Positions 23,959-33,286 of a stretch of 64,000 nt of DNA are shown piece by piece. This DNA is from an uncultured Clostridia bacterium (GTDB lineage Bacteria; Bacillota; Clostridia; Lachnospirales; CAG-274): NCBI GenBank assembly GCA_949948985.1, contig CATLIG010000005.1, forward strand, positions 1-64,000, given 5' to 3'. The notes beneath the pieces were generated by a model. It saw only the letters and a program-made list of their open reading frames with translations, was not told the origin of the DNA and did not search any database. Both the position numbers and the translations under genes were made by a program. The first letter of the stretch is position 1. Every line of letters starts with the position of its first letter.

Positions 23959-26900
23959 ATGATGAATTCATCAAATAATGATAGTAATCGAAATTATCCT
24001 CGTCAGAGAAGAAATCCCGATTCAGATTTATCTTCATTACATAGAACGGGTACTTCAAGAGAACGATACGGAAGAAATGATACAGATAGGCGGTCTTATG
24101 GAAATACAGGCAGAAACAGTAAAAACGCCTATGACAGAATTATGAATAATGTCAAAAGTCAGGGATTAAAAAACTCGAACAATTATCAATCTATAAAAAG
24201 AGAAAATGAAAGACCTGTAAGAAACAAAACCGGTTCTTATTCTCAAAAAAATACAAAAAGCCGTCTTGATGATGAATATAAAATTCCAAGATATAATTAT
24301 GACGATGATGATTTTGACGAAAATAAAAATAATACAAATAAAAAGAAGAAAAAAAAGAAAAAGAAAAGTAAATTCAGAACATTTGTTAAAGTATTTTTTC
24401 TTTTATTCTTTGTTACTGTGTTTGCTATTTCAGGAGCCGTAATCGGCGCGATTATGGGTATTATTGACAAAGCACCTAATCTTGAGCTTATCGCTATTGA
24501 GCCTAATATATATACTTCTGTAATATATGATTCAGAAGGAAAGGAAATTGACAGATTTCACGGAGAAGAAAACAGGGAATATGTGACTCTTGATAAAATT
24601 CCTAAAAATATGCAAAACGCTATTATCTCTATTGAGGACGAAAGGTTTTACAGTCACGGCGGTATTGATTTTAGAAGCATAATGAGAGCCGCTTATTCAA
24701 CGGTTTTTGGTGATAGACGAGAGGGCGCCAGTACAATTACTCAGCAGCTTATTAAAAATAATATTACTAAAGTCACAAGAAATAATATTGAAACAAAAAT
24801 ACAAGAAATGTATCTCGCTGTAAAATATGAGGACGAGCTTGAAAAACAGCTTGGAAGTGAAAAAGCCGCTAAAAATTATATTCTTGAGCTTTATTTAAAC
24901 ACAATTTATTTGAACCACGGATATAATGGTGTTCAGGCGGCGGCAAGAGGTTATTTTGGAAGAGATATCTCAGAGCTTTCTCTTTCAGAGTGTGCTGTTT
25001 TAGCGGGAATTACAAATTACCCGTCTTATTATTCTCCAAGAATAAATCCTGAAAATAACAGAAAAAGACAAAGAATTATTCTTAAAAATATGCTTGAGCA
25101 GGGATATATAAGTGACAGAGAATATGAGGAGGCTTATAACGATGACGTCTACTCAAGAATAAGCGAGTATGATAAAAATGTTGAGGACACGGGAGCCAGT
25201 GTACACAGTTATTTTATTGACGGACTTTTTGAGCAGGTTTCAAATGACCTTCAAGAACAGCATAATATGAGTGTAGCGCAGGCCAATAATTTACTTTATA
25301 ACGGCGGACTTGTAATTCACTCAACTTTAGACCAGAAAATTCAGAATGTTGTGGACGAGGCCTATTTAAATGATGATTTATTTCCCAAGATGGAATATAA
25401 AATTGATGTAAGCTATACCATATCCATAGGAAATAAAGGTACGGGGAAACAAGAACACAAGGAATTTAATCAGCTTGTGAGAAATAAAGAAGAAGCGGAT
25501 AGGTTTGTTGCGGCAAAAAAAGAAGAAGTTACAAAAAGCCTTTCTTCAAATGAGGAAATTGCCGCTGAAAAAACAAATTACGCGGTTCAGCCTCAATCAG
25601 CGATGGTTATACTGGATTATAAAAAAGGCGAGATAAAGGCAATTGGCGGAGGAAGAGGTGAAAAACTTGTAAACAGAGGTCTTAACAGAGCTGTTGATTC
25701 AGCAAGACAGCCAGGTTCAGTATTTAAAGTTCTCGCGGCTTTTACACCGGGAATTGATATGGGAGTATTAACTCCCGCTACTGTTATTGACGATGTGCCT
25801 CTTGATTTAAACGGATATAAGCCTAAGAACTGGTATAAGGGGTATGAAGGACTTTCTACAATACGTGACGGTATAAGGGATTCTATGAATATTGTGGCTG
25901 TCAAAGCTATGAATCAGGCGGGAATTGACGCTAGTTATCAATACCTTTTGAAAATGGGATTTACAACTCTTGAAAACGATAATCACGCTTCAACTGCTTT
26001 AGGAGGTCTTACAAAAGGTGTTACACAGCTTGAAACAGCGGCGGCATATGGAATGATTGCCAACGGCGGAAAATATTATAAGCCTTCTTTCTATACAAAG
26101 GTATACGACCACAACGGAAGACTTCTCCTTGAAAAACAAAGTCAGCCTACTCAGGTTATAAAAGAGTCTACGGCATACTGTGTCACTGATATGATGAAAG
26201 ACGTTATTACATCAGGTACAGGTACAAAGGCAAAATTTAAAAACATAAATATGCCTATCGCCGGAAAGACAGGTACAACTCAAAATTCAAAGGATTTGAC
26301 ATTCACGGGATATACGCCTTATTATGTTGGAAGTATATGGCTTGGATACGACAGATACGATGATAAAATCAAAAATATGGAAGCTTTAAAAGACCAGTCT
26401 GTTCATTTGAAAGTATGGCAGTATGTTATGGAAAAAATTCACGAAGGTCTTGAGGTCAGGAATTTTGAAAAACCCGGAGGTATTGTTGTAAAATCAATAT
26501 GCAGTGAATCAGGAAAAATTGCTGTGCCGGGACTTTGTGATAACGATCCAAGAGGCAGCAGAATAAGAAGTGAAAATTTTGTGGAGGGAACAGAGCCTAC
26601 GGAAAACTGTGATGTTCACAAGTCCGCTTCATTTTGCAGTGAGTCAGATATGTCGGCTACAGCTTTTTGTCCGAATGTATATACACAAGTAGGAATTGTA
26701 CGTCCGGAACCATACGAGGGTTCAGAATATATTAAGGATAAAAAATATGAGATAAAATATGGAGGAAACTGTACAATTCATTCTCATGACAGCGGAGAAG
26801 CTGAGACAGAAGGAGAAACCGTTACAGATGAAAACGGTATGCCTGCTGAAAATTCCGGAGAAACTCCGGAAGAACCTGAAAATGGTGAAAATAGTCAGGG

Positions 26901-27141
26901 AAATCAGCAAAGTCCGGCGAATGGCTCTCAAAATACTGTAGTTCCACCGACAGGAGCTGCCGGAGAAAGCGGGTCTGGTAATTCATCAGATGATAATAAT
27001 GGAGGCGTTATTGATGGTGGAGGAGTTGTTACATCTAATGGAAAGCCCGTTGCTGACACACCGCCTCCTCCTGAACGTCAGACGCAAGCCCAGCCGCCTC
27101 CCCCAAGCAGAACAGATTTAATTATTGATGACCCTTTGTGA
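23959..27141 (+). CDS. Class A (bifunctional) penicillin-binding protein, PBP1A-like
   Basis: A 1060-residue peptidoglycan glycosyltransferase and DD-transpeptidase. A 140-residue cytoplasmic tail rich in N, R and S ends in a run of lysines before the membrane helix (about 140-165). The GT51 domain follows with catalytic Glu in SIEDERFYSHGGIDF and REGASTITQQLIKN. The transpeptidase domain has SVFK in ARQPGSVFKVL, SMN in RDSMNIVAVK and KTGT in AGKTGTTQNSKD. The last 150 residues are a low-complexity E/G/P/N/S-rich tail. The cytoplasmic tail and C-terminal tail are both long for the family. GGGAGG precedes the ATG at 23959; a second ATG follows at once. Confidence 0.95.
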   Translation: MMNSSNNDSNRNYPRQRRNPDSDLSSLHRTGTSRERYGRNDTDRRSYGNTGRNSKNAYDRIMNNVKSQGLKNSNNYQSIKRENERPVRNKTGSYSQKNTKSRLDDEYKIPRYNYDDDDFDENKNNTNKKKKKKKKKSKFRTFVKVFFLLFFVTVFAISGAVIGAIMGIIDKAPNLELIAIEPNIYTSVIYDSEGKEIDRFHGEENREYVTLDKIPKNMQNAIISIEDERFYSHGGIDFRSIMRAAYSTVFGDRREGASTITQQLIKNNITKVTRNNIETKIQEMYLAVKYEDELEKQLGSEKAAKNYILELYLNTIYLNHGYNGVQAAARGYFGRDISELSLSECAVLAGITNYPSYYSPRINPENNRKRQRIILKNMLEQGYISDREYEEAYNDDVYSRISEYDKNVEDTGASVHSYFIDGLFEQVSNDLQEQHNMSVAQANNLLYNGGLVIHSTLDQKIQNVVDEAYLNDDLFPKMEYKIDVSYTISIGNKGTGKQEHKEFNQLVRNKEEADRFVAAKKEEVTKSLSSNEEIAAEKTNYAVQPQSAMVILDYKKGEIKAIGGGRGEKLVNRGLNRAVDSARQPGSVFKVLAAFTPGIDMGVLTPATVIDDVPLDLNGYKPKNWYKGYEGLSTIRDGIRDSMNIVAVKAMNQAGIDASYQYLLKMGFTTLENDNHASTALGGLTKGVTQLETAAAYGMIANGGKYYKPSFYTKVYDHNGRLLLEKQSQPTQVIKESTAYCVTDMMKDVITSGTGTKAKFKNINMPIAGKTGTTQNSKDLTFTGYTPYYVGSIWLGYDRYDDKIKNMEALKDQSVHLKVWQYVMEKIHEGLEVRNFEKPGGIVVKSICSESGKIAVPGLCDNDPRGSRIRSENFVEGTEPTENCDVHKSASFCSESDMSATAFCPNVYTQVGIVRPEPYEGSEYIKDKKYEIKYGGNCTIHSHDSGEAETEGETVTDENGMPAENSGETPEEPENGENSQGNQQSPANGSQNTVVPPTGAAGESGSGNSSDDNNGGVIDGGGVVTSNGKPVADTPPPPERQTQAQPPPPSRTDLIIDDPL

Positions 27142-27173
27142 TAAAAGCAAGAAATATATAATGGTCTGTTTTA

Positions 27174-27369
27174 TAACAATTTGAGAAATTTTCAGTGCGA
27201 AACAATAGAACTGTTCAATAACCTAAGTGATAGCTATTGACAAGAAATTTTTTCGTCAGACAAAGTCAGATTTTTTAGAAACTTTCTAAGTATTTCAAAA
27301 AAATTAAGTAAAGTATGGTGGGAAATAGCTGTCAGACGGTATTGCGGAGGTTATCGAACAGGTCTATTG
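27174..27369. repeat. Composite repeat: family C left end joined to family B copy B2
   Basis: 27174-27205 reads as a family C left end (AGAAATTTTCAGTGCGAAACAAT). It is joined directly to B2 at 27203-27369, which starts CAATAGAACTGTTCAATAACC and ends GGTTATCGAACAGGTCTATTG. The B2 interior shares AAGTATTTCAAAAAAATTAAG and GTAAAGTATGGTGGGAAA with B1. The whole lies between the PBP gene and the cobalamin riboswitch promoter. Confidence 0.75.
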
Positions 27370-27388
27370 TAAATTTTAAAAAATTTCC

Positions 27389-27417
27389 TTGACTTATTTA
27401 TTTTAAAGTGAGATAAT
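27389..27417 (+). promoter_or_regulatory. Promoter of the cobalamin gene cluster
   Basis: TTGACT at 27389-27394 and GATAAT at 27412-27417 are spaced by 17 bp. Transcription starting near 27424 would lead straight into the riboswitch. Confidence 0.7.
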
Positions 27418-27424
27418 GAATTTA

Positions 27425-27698
27425 TATATTTGATAATATGGTTTTACAGGATATTTTGTAATTCATTGAGAGAAGTACGGTGGGAATCCGTCGCAACAGC
27501 CATTACCGTATTTAGTGTTATGATACGCTATAAGTCGGGTCGCTCATCATATTATTGGTAAATGCCTTTGGGTGATGAAAGGCGGCAACCATTTTTTTAT
27601 TTCATTTGCATAATAAAATTTATGCTATGGTTTTATTGTATGAATGAGTTTTTTTATGGTGCGTCGCTTTTTGCTTTTAATGCAAACGGCGCTTTTTT
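27425..27698 (+). ncRNA. Cobalamin (B12) riboswitch with terminator platform
   Basis: The conserved core is recognisable: GAGAAGTACGGTGGGAATCC then CAACAGCCATTACCG at about 27470-27510, matching the family pattern GAAgxxGGTGxxAATCC...GCxxxxxCCxC, and AAGTCGGGTCGC at about 27531-27542 in the place of the B12 box. A hairpin GCCTTT/AAAGGC (27564-27583) and a stronger one, GCGTCG/CGGCGC (27661-27692) with an inner TTTGC/GCAAA stem and six T residues, form the likely terminator. High adenosylcobalamin should shut off the cluster. Some core positions differ from consensus, so class and ligand form are not certain. Confidence 0.85.
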
Positions 27699-27751
27699 AT
27701 TTGAATAGATGCTGAAAGGAAATTTTTGGAAATCGAAAGAGGAGTGTTTTT

Positions 27752-28435
27752 ATGAATAAAGGCAAGTTATTTGGCGTAGGAGTGGGACCAGGCGATAAAG
27801 AGCTTATTACTATTAAAGCGTTAAGGGTTATTAAAGAAGCTGATATTATCGCTGTACCACTTATGAAAAACGGAGAACACACGGCTTTTGACATAGTAAA
27901 GGAATATGCTGAAAGCAAGCCTGTTATAGAGTGTGTTATGCCTATGACAAGAATCTTTGATGAGCTTGAAAAAAACTATAAAAAAATATCTGAAGAGCTT
28001 GCTAAAATACTTGATGAGGGTAAAAACATCGCTTTTATCACTCTTGGAGACCCCACTGTATATTCTTCATATATGAGGATAAATTCGATAATTACAAAAA
28101 AGGGGTATGAAACTGAAATTATCCCTGCGGTGACTTCTTTTTGTGCCGCCGCCGCTAAACTAAATATGTCTTTATGTGAAAGAGACGAGCCTCTTATTAT
28201 ATTACCTATGTCGTATAACAAAATGAAAGATTATTTAGAAATCAAAGGAACAAAAGTCCTTATGAAAGCGAATAAATCAATTTTTGATATATGTGATGTT
28301 TTACAGAAAAAAAAACTGGCTGATAAAAGTGTTCTGATTGAATGCTGTGGTATGCAAAATGAAAGGGTATATAAAGATATTAATAAAATTAATGAAAAAA
28401 CAAGTTATTTCTCTATTGTTATTGTTAAGGAGTGA
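27752..28435 (+). CDS. cbiL: Cobalt-factor-II / precorrin-2 C20-methyltransferase
   Basis: A 227-residue SAM-dependent methyltransferase of the tetrapyrrole methylase family, adding the C20 methyl to the corrin precursor. The N-terminal GVGVGPGDKELITIKALRVI is the family SAM loop, and GDPTVYSSYMRI marks the C20 enzyme; TLGDP and PAVTSFCAAAA complete the family blocks. Length is usual. AGGAG lies 8 bp before ATG 27752. It is the first gene after the riboswitch, and its stop overlaps the ribosome site of cbiF. Confidence 0.94.
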   Translation: MNKGKLFGVGVGPGDKELITIKALRVIKEADIIAVPLMKNGEHTAFDIVKEYAESKPVIECVMPMTRIFDELEKNYKKISEELAKILDEGKNIAFITLGDPTVYSSYMRINSIITKKGYETEIIPAVTSFCAAAAKLNMSLCERDEPLIILPMSYNKMKDYLEIKGTKVLMKANKSIFDICDVLQKKKLADKSVLIECCGMQNERVYKDINKINEKTSYFSIVIVKE

Positions 28436-28440
28436 AGTAC

Positions 28441-29199
28441 GTGGTTAATTTTGTCGGAGCAGGACCGGGAGCGGTTGATTTGATTACAGTGAGAGGAAAA
28501 AGACTGATTGAAAATGCGGATGTTATAATATATGCCGGTTCTCTTGTTAATCCTGAATTGCTTTACTTTGCTAAAGAGCAAGCTGAAATTTATAATAGTG
28601 CTGAAATGACACTTGAAGAAATTATTGAAATTATAATTTCCTCTGAAAAAGAAAATAAAAATGTTGTCAGACTGCATACCGGTGACCCATCTCTTTATGG
28701 AGCCGTAAAAGAACAAATGGATATGCTTGATGAATATAACATTAAATATGACGTATGTCCTGGAGTGAGTTCTCTTTTTGGAGCAGCGGCGGCTTTAAAA
28801 GCAGAATATACATTGCCTGACGTAAGCCAAAGTGTTATTATTACAAGAATGGAAGGCAGAACACCTGTTCCGGTGAAAGAAGATATATCTTTACTTGCAG
28901 AGCATAACGCTACAATGGCTGTATTCCTTTCTTCCAGTATGCTTGAGGAACTTTCAAAAAGACTTATTAAGGGAGGCTATAGGGAAGATACTCCTGCCGC
29001 TATTGTTTATAAGGCAACGTGGAATGACGAAAAGATTATAATGACAACGGTTGTCAATCTGGCAAAAAGCGGAAATGAAAATAAAATAAAAAAAACAGCT
29101 CTTATTATTGTAGGTGATTTTTTAAAAGGCACATATAAAAGGTCGGAACTTTACAATCCTTTATTTACCCACGAATTTAGAAAGGGTGCTGATAATTGA
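28441..29199 (+). CDS. cbiF: Cobalt-precorrin-4 C11-methyltransferase
   Basis: A 252-residue tetrapyrrole methylase. VNFVGAGPGAVDLITVRG is the SAM-binding N-terminus, followed by DVIIYAGSLVNPELL, HTGDPSLYGAVKEQ and CPGVSSLFGAAAAL, all typical of CbiF/CobM. Residues around ITRMEGRTPVP are also diagnostic. I chose GTG 28441 because AAGGAG ends 8 bp upstream; a GTG at 28432 would lie inside that site. Its stop overlaps the TTG start of cbiG. Confidence 0.93.
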   Translation: MVNFVGAGPGAVDLITVRGKRLIENADVIIYAGSLVNPELLYFAKEQAEIYNSAEMTLEEIIEIIISSEKENKNVVRLHTGDPSLYGAVKEQMDMLDEYNIKYDVCPGVSSLFGAAAALKAEYTLPDVSQSVIITRMEGRTPVPVKEDISLLAEHNATMAVFLSSSMLEELSKRLIKGGYREDTPAAIVYKATWNDEKIIMTTVVNLAKSGNENKIKKTALIIVGDFLKGTYKRSELYNPLFTHEFRKGADN

Positions 29200-30194
29200 G
29201 GGTTTATATTATATCATTTACTGATAAAGGTGATTTGCTTAATAAAAAAATATCGGATTTATTTTTTAATTATGAGGTTTTATCATATACAAAAAAGAAA
29301 AGAACCGAAACTCTTTCGGAATTTACACAAAAAGCGTTTTTTGACGGTAACGTTATAATATTTATTGGAGCGGCGGGAATTGCGGTAAGAGCTATTTCCG
29401 GATATATAAAGAGTAAGGCGACAGATCCTGCGGTTGTTGTGTGTGATGAACTTGGAAAATATACTATACCTATATTATCAGGTCACATGGGAGGGGCAAA
29501 TCGTATTACTGAAAAAATATCTAAGTCTATAGGTTCAATTCCGATTATAACAACAGCTACAGATATTAATGGAGTATGGGCAGTTGATTGCTGGGCAGTT
29601 GATAATAATTTTAAAATATACAATAATGAAAATATAAAATATATTTCATCACATCTTCTTAAAGGTGAAAATGTAGGAATTGTAAGTGATATATTTATTG
29701 ATGAAAAACTTCCTGAAAATGTTGTTTTCGGAAATACTGATACAGAGTGTGGAATAGTTGTGTCACCGTACATAAAAAAAGTTTATAAGCATACTCTTAA
29801 TTTAATTCCTAAGTGTATGGGAATAGGCGTGGGAAGCAGAAAAAATGCTGATGAAAACGCGCTTATCAGACTATTAAAAAATATTTTAACGGAAAATAAT
29901 ATTGACGAATACGCTGTATGCGGTGTTGGAACAATAGATATTAAGAAAAACGAAAAATCTGTTTTAAAGTTATGCGAATATCTGAAAACAGAACCTAAAT
30001 GTTTTAGTGTTCAAGAATTAAACAGTGTTGAAGGTGATTTTTCATCGTCTGATTTTGTTGAAACAGTTACAGGGACTGATAATGTTTGCGAGAGGTGTGC
30101 CGTTTTGATTTCCGGCTGCGGCAATTTGAAAATAAAAAAAAGTATAGGTGATGGAGTGACTTTAGCCGTGGCTTTGAGAAGGGGAGGAATGTAA
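29196..30194 (+). CDS. cbiG: Cobalt-precorrin-5A hydrolase
   Basis: A 332-residue CbiG protein that opens the lactone ring of cobalt-precorrin-5A and releases acetaldehyde. The family core is seen in FIGAAGIAVRAISGYIKSKA, DPAVVVCDELGKYTIPILSG and HMGGANRITEKIS (middle domain), and the C-terminal domain starts at LIPKCMGIGVGSRKNAD. It is full length with both N-terminal and C-terminal domains and is not fused to CbiH as in some species. Translation starts at TTG 29196, overlapping the cbiF stop, with AAAGGGTG upstream. Confidence 0.92.
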   Translation: MRVYIISFTDKGDLLNKKISDLFFNYEVLSYTKKKRTETLSEFTQKAFFDGNVIIFIGAAGIAVRAISGYIKSKATDPAVVVCDELGKYTIPILSGHMGGANRITEKISKSIGSIPIITTATDINGVWAVDCWAVDNNFKIYNNENIKYISSHLLKGENVGIVSDIFIDEKLPENVVFGNTDTECGIVVSPYIKKVYKHTLNLIPKCMGIGVGSRKNADENALIRLLKNILTENNIDEYAVCGVGTIDIKKNEKSVLKLCEYLKTEPKCFSVQELNSVEGDFSSSDFVETVTGTDNVCERCAVLISGCGNLKIKKSIGDGVTLAVALRRGGM

Positions 30195-31379
30195 ATGAAG
30201 CTTTTTATGGCGAGTGTAAATTATAAAAATAACAGTCTTTCGCAAAGAGAAAAGCTTTCTTTTACATCTGAAAAAATAGAGGATATATGTGGAAACATCT
30301 GTGCTTTAAACGATATATGCGGGTGTGTGATTATTTCTACCTGCAATAGAACGGAAATTTATATAACCTCTGAAAGCCTGAACGAAAACAATGCTGATAA
30401 AATTTTACTTAAATATTCAGGAGTAGACGATTTTGACGGTTTTTTTGAAAAAAAAGAGAATAATGAGGCTGTACGTTATATTATGCAGCTTGCCTGCGGT
30501 CTTAAATCACAAATTGTTGGTGAGGAACAAATTGTAAGCCAAATTAATTCGGCGATTGAAATAAGCAGAAAAAACGGAGCAGGAAATTCTGTTTTAAATA
30601 CTTTATTCAGAATTGCTGTTTCAGCCGGAAAATATACCATTACAAACGCTAAAGCTGGAAATAATCATCTTTCGGCATCTTATAAAGCGGTTGAGCTTTT
30701 AATTAAAAGGTATGGGAATATTAAAGGAAAAAAATGTGTTATTATTGGAAATGGCAAAATGGGGCAAATAGCTCAAAGGCTTTTAATTAAAAAAGGATGT
30801 TATGTTTTTGTTACATTAAGAAGCTATAAAAATGGAAACAATGAAATTGTAAAAGGTTGTAAGGCAATAAAATACAATGAGAGATATGATTATATAAACG
30901 GCGCTGATTTTATTGTGAGCGCTACAAAAAGTCCTCACTATACTCTGACTTATGATAGATTGAAATGTATTAAAAATATACCTGAAATTATTATAGATTT
31001 AGCTGTACCCAGAGATGTTGAACCTGAGATATCCAGTATTTGCCAATGCATTAATATAGATGAACTTGGTTTTAAAGAATCCTCAAATTCAGGCAGGTTT
31101 CTGAAAGTTTATAATATAGCTGAAAAATTTTCCGGTGATTTTTTTCAATGGGAAAATTATATGATGTCTTTAAATGGCATAGAAAGTTTAAAAGATATTA
31201 TCTCAAAGAGAATTATAAAAGGCGAAATTAAATATGAAAATGAAAAAAATGTTGAAAAAATAATTGAAAATGTTGTTGGAAAAACAGTTGATACTATTTT
31301 AGGTTCTATGAAAGAATATGTTTGTCCGGAAATGATTAATAAAGCTAAAAAGAAAATTGAGGAGAGAGCAAGACTATGA
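30195..31379 (+). CDS. hemA: Glutamyl-tRNA reductase
   Basis: A 394-residue enzyme reducing glutamyl-tRNA to glutamate semialdehyde, the first committed step of tetrapyrrole synthesis. The catalytic cysteine is in IISTCNRTEIY, and LKSQIVGEEQIVSQI, ISAGKYTITNAKAG-type sequence and the NADPH fold VIIGNGKMGQIAQRLL follow. The C-terminal dimerisation helix is shorter and less conserved than usual. It begins next to the cbiG stop with GGGGAGG upstream and overlaps cbiH by 4 bp. The next enzyme, HemL, is not encoded in the window. Placing hemA in a B12-controlled cluster ties precursor supply to cobalamin demand. Confidence 0.93.
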   Translation: MKLFMASVNYKNNSLSQREKLSFTSEKIEDICGNICALNDICGCVIISTCNRTEIYITSESLNENNADKILLKYSGVDDFDGFFEKKENNEAVRYIMQLACGLKSQIVGEEQIVSQINSAIEISRKNGAGNSVLNTLFRIAVSAGKYTITNAKAGNNHLSASYKAVELLIKRYGNIKGKKCVIIGNGKMGQIAQRLLIKKGCYVFVTLRSYKNGNNEIVKGCKAIKYNERYDYINGADFIVSATKSPHYTLTYDRLKCIKNIPEIIIDLAVPRDVEPEISSICQCINIDELGFKESSNSGRFLKVYNIAEKFSGDFFQWENYMMSLNGIESLKDIISKRIIKGEIKYENEKNVEKIIENVVGKTVDTILGSMKEYVCPEMINKAKKKIEERARL

Positions 31380-32107
31380 AAAAAATATATGTTGTGGGAA
31401 TCGGTCTGGGAAATCTTGACAATATGACGAAAGAAGCTATTACCGCTATTGAGAAAAGCGATGTTATTGTGGGATATACTGTTTACATAGAGCTTATAAA
31501 GAATATAATAAAAAACAAAGAAGTTTTTTCCTCTCCAATGAAAAGAGAAACGGAAAGATGCAAAAAAGCACTTGAATATGCTTTATCGGGTAGGACAACG
31601 GCGGTTATTTCGGGAGGTGACGCGGGTATATATGGTATGGCAGGAGTTGTGTACGAGGTATGCGAAAAATATCCGGAGATTAAAATTGAGGTTATTTCAG
31701 GAATAACTGCCTGCTGTGGATGCGCCTCAGTTTTGGGAGCTCCTGTTATGCATGATTTTGCTGTTATAAGTTTAAGTGATTTGCTTACCCCGTGGGAAAA
31801 AATAGAAAAAAGGCTTCTGCTTGCATCAGATGCTGATTTTGTTATATGCATTTATAATCCATCAAGTGAAAAAAGAATAGATTATTTAAAAAAGGCTTGT
31901 GATATTATGCTTAAATACAAAGATAGAAGTACCCCCTGCGGATATGTAAGAAATATCGGAAGATTGGGTGAGGAATATAAAATACTTACTCTTGATGAGC
32001 TAAAAGATGAACGGACGGATATGTTTACAACGGTCATTGTTGGAAACAGCCAGACAAAAATTATCAACGGAAAGCTTGTAACTCCAAGGGGATACAGAAA
32101 TATATGA
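31376..32107 (+). CDS. cbiH: Cobalt-factor-III / precorrin-3B C17-methyltransferase
   Basis: A 243-residue methylase that contracts the ring while methylating C17. VVGIGLGNLDNMTKEAITAI is the N-terminal SAM loop, and DVIVGYTVYIELI, ISGGDAGIYGMAGVV, GITACCGCASVLGAPVMHDF and ICIYNPSSEKR are CbiH/CobJ blocks. Length is that of the simple form without fused domains. It overlaps hemA and the following gene by 4 bp each, so the genes are tightly coupled. Confidence 0.94.
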   Translation: MKKIYVVGIGLGNLDNMTKEAITAIEKSDVIVGYTVYIELIKNIIKNKEVFSSPMKRETERCKKALEYALSGRTTAVISGGDAGIYGMAGVVYEVCEKYPEIKIEVISGITACCGCASVLGAPVMHDFAVISLSDLLTPWEKIEKRLLLASDADFVICIYNPSSEKRIDYLKKACDIMLKYKDRSTPCGYVRNIGRLGEEYKILTLDELKDERTDMFTTVIVGNSQTKIINGKLVTPRGYRNI

Positions 32108-32850
32108 AAGCTGCGGTTTTTTCGGGAACAAGCGAGGGCAGGGAAATAAGCGAATATCTTAATAGTAAAAAAATTATTACAAAGGTTTTTGTAGCTACGG
32201 ATTATGGCAAAGATGTTATGGAAGATATGGAATATGTGTCTGTTAATGTGGGCAGACTTGATAAAAAAGAAATGAAAAGGGTTATTTTTGATTCGGATTT
32301 TGTTATTGACGCTACTCATCCTTTCGCGAAAACGGTAACTGAAAATATTGTTTTTGCTTGTAATGATATGGGTGTTAAATATATAAGGCTTTTAAGAGAT
32401 GAAAGTTTTGTGTACAAAAATGGAGTTATTTCTGTAAAAAGTGTTGATGAGGCGGTTGATGTTCTGAAAAATACACACGGAAACATTTTTGTTTCTACAG
32501 GAAGCAAGGAACTTCATAAATACATTGGAATTAATGATTATAAAAAAAGAATTACAGCAAGGGTACTGCCTGTTTTACAGTCAAAAGAAAAATGTGAAAA
32601 AATCGGACTTGAAAATGTTATTTATAAAAAAGGCCCTTTTTCATATTCGGAAAATATCTGTGATTTTAAAAAATATGATATAAAATGGCTCGTTACAAAA
32701 AATTCGGGAGAAAAAGGCGGATTTTATGAAAAAATAAATTCGGCCAAAGCATTAGGAATTAATATAATTATTATTGAAAGACCTTATGAAAAAGGCGGAT
32801 TTTATATGGAGGAGGTCAAAAAGATTATTAATGAACAATACAAACTTTAA
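32104..32850 (+). CDS. cbiJ: Cobalt-precorrin-6A reductase
   Basis: A 248-residue NAD(P)H-dependent reductase of the corrin ring. VFSGTSEGREISEYL at the N-terminus is the CbiJ/CobK nucleotide-binding start, and IDATHPFAKTVTENI is the family signature. NIFVSTGSKELHKY and WLVTKNSGEKGGFYEKI follow near the C-terminus. Length is typical. It overlaps cbiH by 4 bp, and its last 20 bp overlap the start of the precorrin-2 dehydrogenase gene. Confidence 0.93.
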   Translation: MKAAVFSGTSEGREISEYLNSKKIITKVFVATDYGKDVMEDMEYVSVNVGRLDKKEMKRVIFDSDFVIDATHPFAKTVTENIVFACNDMGVKYIRLLRDESFVYKNGVISVKSVDEAVDVLKNTHGNIFVSTGSKELHKYIGINDYKKRITARVLPVLQSKEKCEKIGLENVIYKKGPFSYSENICDFKKYDIKWLVTKNSGEKGGFYEKINSAKALGINIIIIERPYEKGGFYMEEVKKIINEQYKL

Positions 32851-33286
32851 AAGGTTTCCGCTGTTTATTGACATTTCAGATAAAAAAATTGTTGTCATCG
32901 GAGGAGGAAAAGTTGCTGTAAGAAGAATCAATACCTTACTTAGATTTGGAGCTGATATAAATGTTATAGCTCCGGAATTTGACAAAGAAAGTATAATAGG
33001 AGATGTAACATTTATAAAAAGAAAGTTTCATCAGGAGGATTTGGAAGACGCTTTTATGGTTATCGGAGCGACAAATGACAGATATGTGAATCATTTTATA
33101 TATACTATATGCCAAGATAAAAATATTTTATGCAGTATAGCTGACTGCAAGGAAGAATGTAATTTTTATTTTCCCGCGGTATGTTTAAACAATGAACTGA
33201 GTATTGGTATTGTTTCTGATGGAAATAATCACAGGCTTGTGAGAAAAACGGCGGAAAAAATAAGGAGGCTTACAGAAAATGCCTGA
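32831..33286 (+). CDS. Precorrin-2 dehydrogenase (siroheme synthase N-terminal type)
   Basis: A 151-residue protein equivalent to the Met8/SirC/CysG-N domain that oxidises precorrin-2 to sirohydrochlorin (factor II). FPLFIDISDKKIVVIGGGKV is the NAD-binding start, then ADINVIAPEF and VIGATNDRYVN. It lacks the C-terminal helices of longer SirC proteins. ATG 32831 is chosen because GGAGGAGG at 32808-32815 serves it; the open frame extends to 32774 inside cbiJ. In the early-cobalt pathway this enzyme makes the substrate that CbiK then chelates. Confidence 0.9.
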   Translation: MNNTNFKRFPLFIDISDKKIVVIGGGKVAVRRINTLLRFGADINVIAPEFDKESIIGDVTFIKRKFHQEDLEDAFMVIGATNDRYVNHFIYTICQDKNILCSIADCKEECNFYFPAVCLNNELSIGIVSDGNNHRLVRKTAEKIRRLTENA

